Below, piece after piece: positions 31,661 to 34,060 of a DNA stretch of 34,060 nucleotides. A program made the translations under genes and the position numbers. Every line of letters begins with the position of its first letter. Positions within the stretch are counted from its first letter, which is position 1. The notes beneath the pieces were generated by a model. The model was not told the DNA's origin. It did no database searches and worked only from the letters and a program-made list of their open reading frames with translations. The stretch is from CAJPNN01 sp041844735 (lineage in GTDB: Bacteria > Bacillota > Clostridia > Peptostreptococcales > Anaerovoracaceae): positions 1 to 34,060 of the forward strand of contig JBGZBP010000022.1 of NCBI GenBank assembly GCA_041844735.1, read 5' to 3'.

Positions 31661-34060
31661 CTATTTATTTTCAGCCAACCTCTTATAGCCTTCAATTCTC
31701 TCCATAGCATTCTGCTCTGTTATATCAAACAAGGTTTCAGCCACATCCGGGAACTCCTTAGCCAAGGCAGCATATCTGGTCTGACCCATTATAAAGTCTC
31801 TAAAGTTTGCTGTAGGTTCTTTGGAATCAAGTATGAAAGGATTCTTTCCTTCATTCTTAAGTTCCGGATTGAACCTGTACAGACTCCAGTATCCTGCATC
31901 AACGGCATCCTTCATATTTTCCTGAGCCTTGCCCATACCCTTCTTAATGCCGTGGTTTATACATGGAGCATACGCTATAATTATTGACGGACCGTCATAT
32001 TTTTCAGCCTCTATAACAGCCTTCATAAACTGGTTCTTATCAGCTCCCATGCCAACCTGTGCCACATATACATAACCATAGCTCATAGCCATCATTCCCA
32101 AGTCTTTTTTCTTAATTCTCTTTCCTGATGCCGCAAACTTGGCTATAGCCGCTGTAGGTGTCGCTTTTGACGACTGTCCTCCTGTATTTGAGTAAACCTC
32201 GGTATCAAACACTAAAATATTTATGTTTTCGCCTGATGCAAGTACATGATCAAGTCCACCGTATCCGATATCATATGCCCAGCCGTCTCCGCCAAGTGCC
32301 CATACGGATTTCTTAATCAAGTAATCCTTTCTTTCATTCAACAAATCAATAAGTGCCTGTTTTTCAGCAGTATCTGCTTTGTAGCCCTCAAGCTTCTCCA
32401 TAACAGCCTCACTTACGGCTCTTGTTGTATCACCATTGTCTTTATTAGCTATCCATTCGTTGAACGCTTCCGCCAATGCGGTGTCCACTCCAAGCTCCAA
32501 AAGCTCTTTCATGGTCATTTCAAGCTTGTCTCTGATTTGTCTGTTTGCCAGTGCCATACCGTATCCATATTCGGCATTATCCTCAAACAATGAGTTCGCC
32601 CACGCAGGACCTTTACCGTCCGCATCCGTGCAGTATGGCATTGATGGTGCGGAAGCTCCCCATATTGAAGAACATCCTGTTGCATTCGCAATCATCATTC
32701 TGTCACCATAAAGCTGCGTGATTACTTTGATATATGGAGTTTCTCCACATCCTGCACACGCACCCGAAAATTCTATATAAGGCTTTGCGAACTGACTTCC
32801 CTTTACTGTATTTTTATTAAAGAATCCGTCTCTTATCGGAAGAGTAACCGAGAAGTCCCAATTGTCTTTTTCATGTTCCACCTGTGCAAAAGGTTCCATT
32901 ACCAATGCTTTCGTCTTTGCCGGACATATATCCGCACAGTTTCCGCATCCCAAGCAGTCCAATGCTGAAAGCTGCATTCTATACTGATATCCTTCAAGAT
33001 CTTTTCCCATAGCCTTTATTGTTTCAAAGCCTTCCGGAGCATTCTTCATCTCTTCTTCGTTTGCCAGCACCGGTCTTATTGATGCATGAGGACATACGAA
33101 AGAACACTGGTTACACTGGATACAATTTTCAGGAATCCATCTAGGCAAGCTGACAGCAACGCCTCTCTTCTCGTAAGCAGCCGTTCCCAATGGGAAAGAA
33201 CCGTCCTCTCTACCGTCAAATGCACTTGTAGGCAGGTCATCTCCCTCCTGTTTAAGCATAGGTATCGCAACATTTTCCACGAACTCAGGCAACTTCTTAA
33301 CTTCGCCCTCTTCATCCACACTGTTTTTCCATGATGCAGGAACGTCAACTTTTACAAGTCCCTCAATACCCGAGTCCACAGCCTTGCAGTTCATATCTAC
33401 TACATTCTGACCTTTTTTTCTATAGGTATTTGCAATTGACTCTTTCAAGTATTCTATTGCCTTATTAAGCTCAATAACATTCGCAAGCTTAAAGAATGCC
33501 GCCTGCATTATCATGTTTATTCTGTTGCCCAGTCCGATGCTCTCCGCAAGGTCGGTTGCATTGATTGTATAGAAATTTATTTCGTTTTCCGCAATATATC
33601 TTTTTATTGACGCAGGCAGATAAGTTTCAAGCTCATCTTTATTCCAAGTACAGTTCAACAGGAATGTACCTTTTTTTCTAAGACCGGAAAGTAAATCATA
33701 CTGATTCACATATGCCTGATTATGACACGCCACGAAATCCGGCTGATTAATCAGATAGGTTGATTTAATCGGACTGTTTCCGAATCTCAAGTGAGATACC
33801 GTGATACCGCCTGATTTCTTTGAATCATATGAGAAATAACCCTGGGCATACATGTCCGTCTTATCTCCGATGATTTTGATTGCACTCTTATTCGCTCCGA
33901 CAGTACCGTCAGAACCAAGTCCCCAGAACTTACACTTGATAGTTCCTTCCGGTTCTTTACCCACACCTTTTTCGTAAGGCAAAGACAATCCTGTAACATC
34001 ATCCTCGATTCCAACTGTGAATCCGTTCTTTATATTCTTTCCTTTTAAGTTGTCATATAC
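31661..34060 (-). CDS. nifJ: Pyruvate:ferredoxin (flavodoxin) oxidoreductase, 5' end outside window
   Basis: Homodimeric iron-sulfur/thiamine diphosphate enzyme oxidising pyruvate to acetyl-CoA and carbon dioxide with reduction of ferredoxin; central to anaerobic fermentation. About 800 C-terminal residues of a ~1170-residue protein are present. The frame stays open to the right edge (KNIKNGFTVGIEDDVTG is readable upstream of the first possible start). Visible parts: the EKR region, two 4Fe-4S ferredoxin motifs (CIQCNQCSFVCP and CLGCGNCADICP), the proximal cluster region with GACAGCGETPY, the thiamine-binding GDGWAYDIGYGGLDHVLASG and TEVYSNTGGQSSKAT, and the late Cys in YAPCINHG. The gene name nifJ is the usual one; por is also used. 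PduL in this window can process its product. Confidence 0.97.
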   Translation of the reverse strand, partial: VYDNLKGKNIKNGFTVGIEDDVTGLSLPYEKGVGKEPEGTIKCKFWGLGSDGTVGANKSAIKIIGDKTDMYAQGYFSYDSKKSGGITVSHLRFGNSPIKSTYLINQPDFVACHNQAYVNQYDLLSGLRKKGTFLLNCTWNKDELETYLPASIKRYIAENEINFYTINATDLAESIGLGNRINMIMQAAFFKLANVIELNKAIEYLKESIANTYRKKGQNVVDMNCKAVDSGIEGLVKVDVPASWKNSVDEEGEVKKLPEFVENVAIPMLKQEGDDLPTSAFDGREDGSFPLGTAAYEKRGVAVSLPRWIPENCIQCNQCSFVCPHASIRPVLANEEEMKNAPEGFETIKAMGKDLEGYQYRMQLSALDCLGCGNCADICPAKTKALVMEPFAQVEHEKDNWDFSVTLPIRDGFFNKNTVKGSQFAKPYIEFSGACAGCGETPYIKVITQLYGDRMMIANATGCSSIWGASAPSMPYCTDADGKGPAWANSLFEDNAEYGYGMALANRQIRDKLEMTMKELLELGVDTALAEAFNEWIANKDNGDTTRAVSEAVMEKLEGYKADTAEKQALIDLLNERKDYLIKKSVWALGGDGWAYDIGYGGLDHVLASGENINILVFDTEVYSNTGGQSSKATPTAAIAKFAASGKRIKKKDLGMMAMSYGYVYVAQVGMGADKNQFMKAVIEAEKYDGPSIIIAYAPCINHGIKKGMGKAQENMKDAVDAGYWSLYRFNPELKNEGKNPFILDSKEPTANFRDFIMGQTRYAALAKEFPDVAETLFDITEQNAMERIEGYKRLAENK

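Noticed and set aside
1..34060. CRISPR arrays, prophage, insertion sequences, toxin-antitoxin or defence genes
   Set aside because: No regularly spaced repeats, transposase or integrase motifs, or defence domains were seen; all large frames are assigned to core functions.

Overview
The window reads as chromosomal DNA of a low-GC, strictly anaerobic Bacillota of class Clostridia. The reasons are the moderately AT-rich base use, strong AGGAGG-type ribosome binding sites, occasional TTG/GTG starts, a pyruvate:ferredoxin oxidoreductase, and the gene orders rimP-nusA-ylxR-ylxQ-infB-rbfA-nrnA-truB-ribF and tig-clpP-clpX-lon-engB. A family XIII / Anaerovoracaceae-like amino-acid fermenter would fit, but that finer placement is a guess. 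No phage, insertion sequence, CRISPR array, rRNA or integration site is visible. Nearly all of the window is core genome.

Layout. The first two genes are on the + strand: a class A penicillin-binding protein, open at the left edge, and Maf. Everything after that is on the - strand and is best read from high to low coordinates. (i) 34060-31661: pyruvate:ferredoxin oxidoreductase, cut by the right edge. (ii) 31497-30874: a CYTH-domain protein with its own promoter and terminator. (iii) 30683-29127: an ABC-F ATPase. (iv) 29001-25801: the protein quality control operon tig-clpP-clpX. (v) 25697-21139: lon-engB-DUF1232 gene-hpt-pduL. (vi) 20974-11598: the transcription/translation operon from rimP to ribF, possibly reading on into fabV. 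(vii) 11269-9989 and 9789-8599: two single genes, an M20-type amidohydrolase and a CofE-like ligase homologue, each with a promoter and a terminator. (viii) 8389-3637: an envelope-related run made of a secreted copper-amine-oxidase-N-domain protein, two bacterial PH-domain membrane proteins, a tRNA-Arg(CCG) and a diacylglycerol/lipid kinase.

How the genes work together. Group vi matures 30S subunits and tRNAs, starts translation, and makes FMN/FAD. Groups iv and v fold, degrade and monitor proteins. Pyruvate:ferredoxin oxidoreductase makes acetyl-CoA, and PduL can convert it to acetyl phosphate for ATP formation. FabV (or a trans-2-enoyl-CoA reductase of the same family) serves fatty acid or butyrate metabolism. 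The penicillin-binding protein, the PH proteins, the secreted protein and the lipid kinase all act at the envelope.

I did not find a clear undescribed multi-gene system. The parts that deserve a second look are the envelope cluster with its embedded tRNA, the CofE homologue, and several promoter regions carrying clean dyads or leader hairpins: rimP, tig, the M20 hydrolase, the ABC-F gene and the CYTH gene. Start codons were set from ribosome binding sites and gene overlaps, so several genes begin later than the longest possible open frame.
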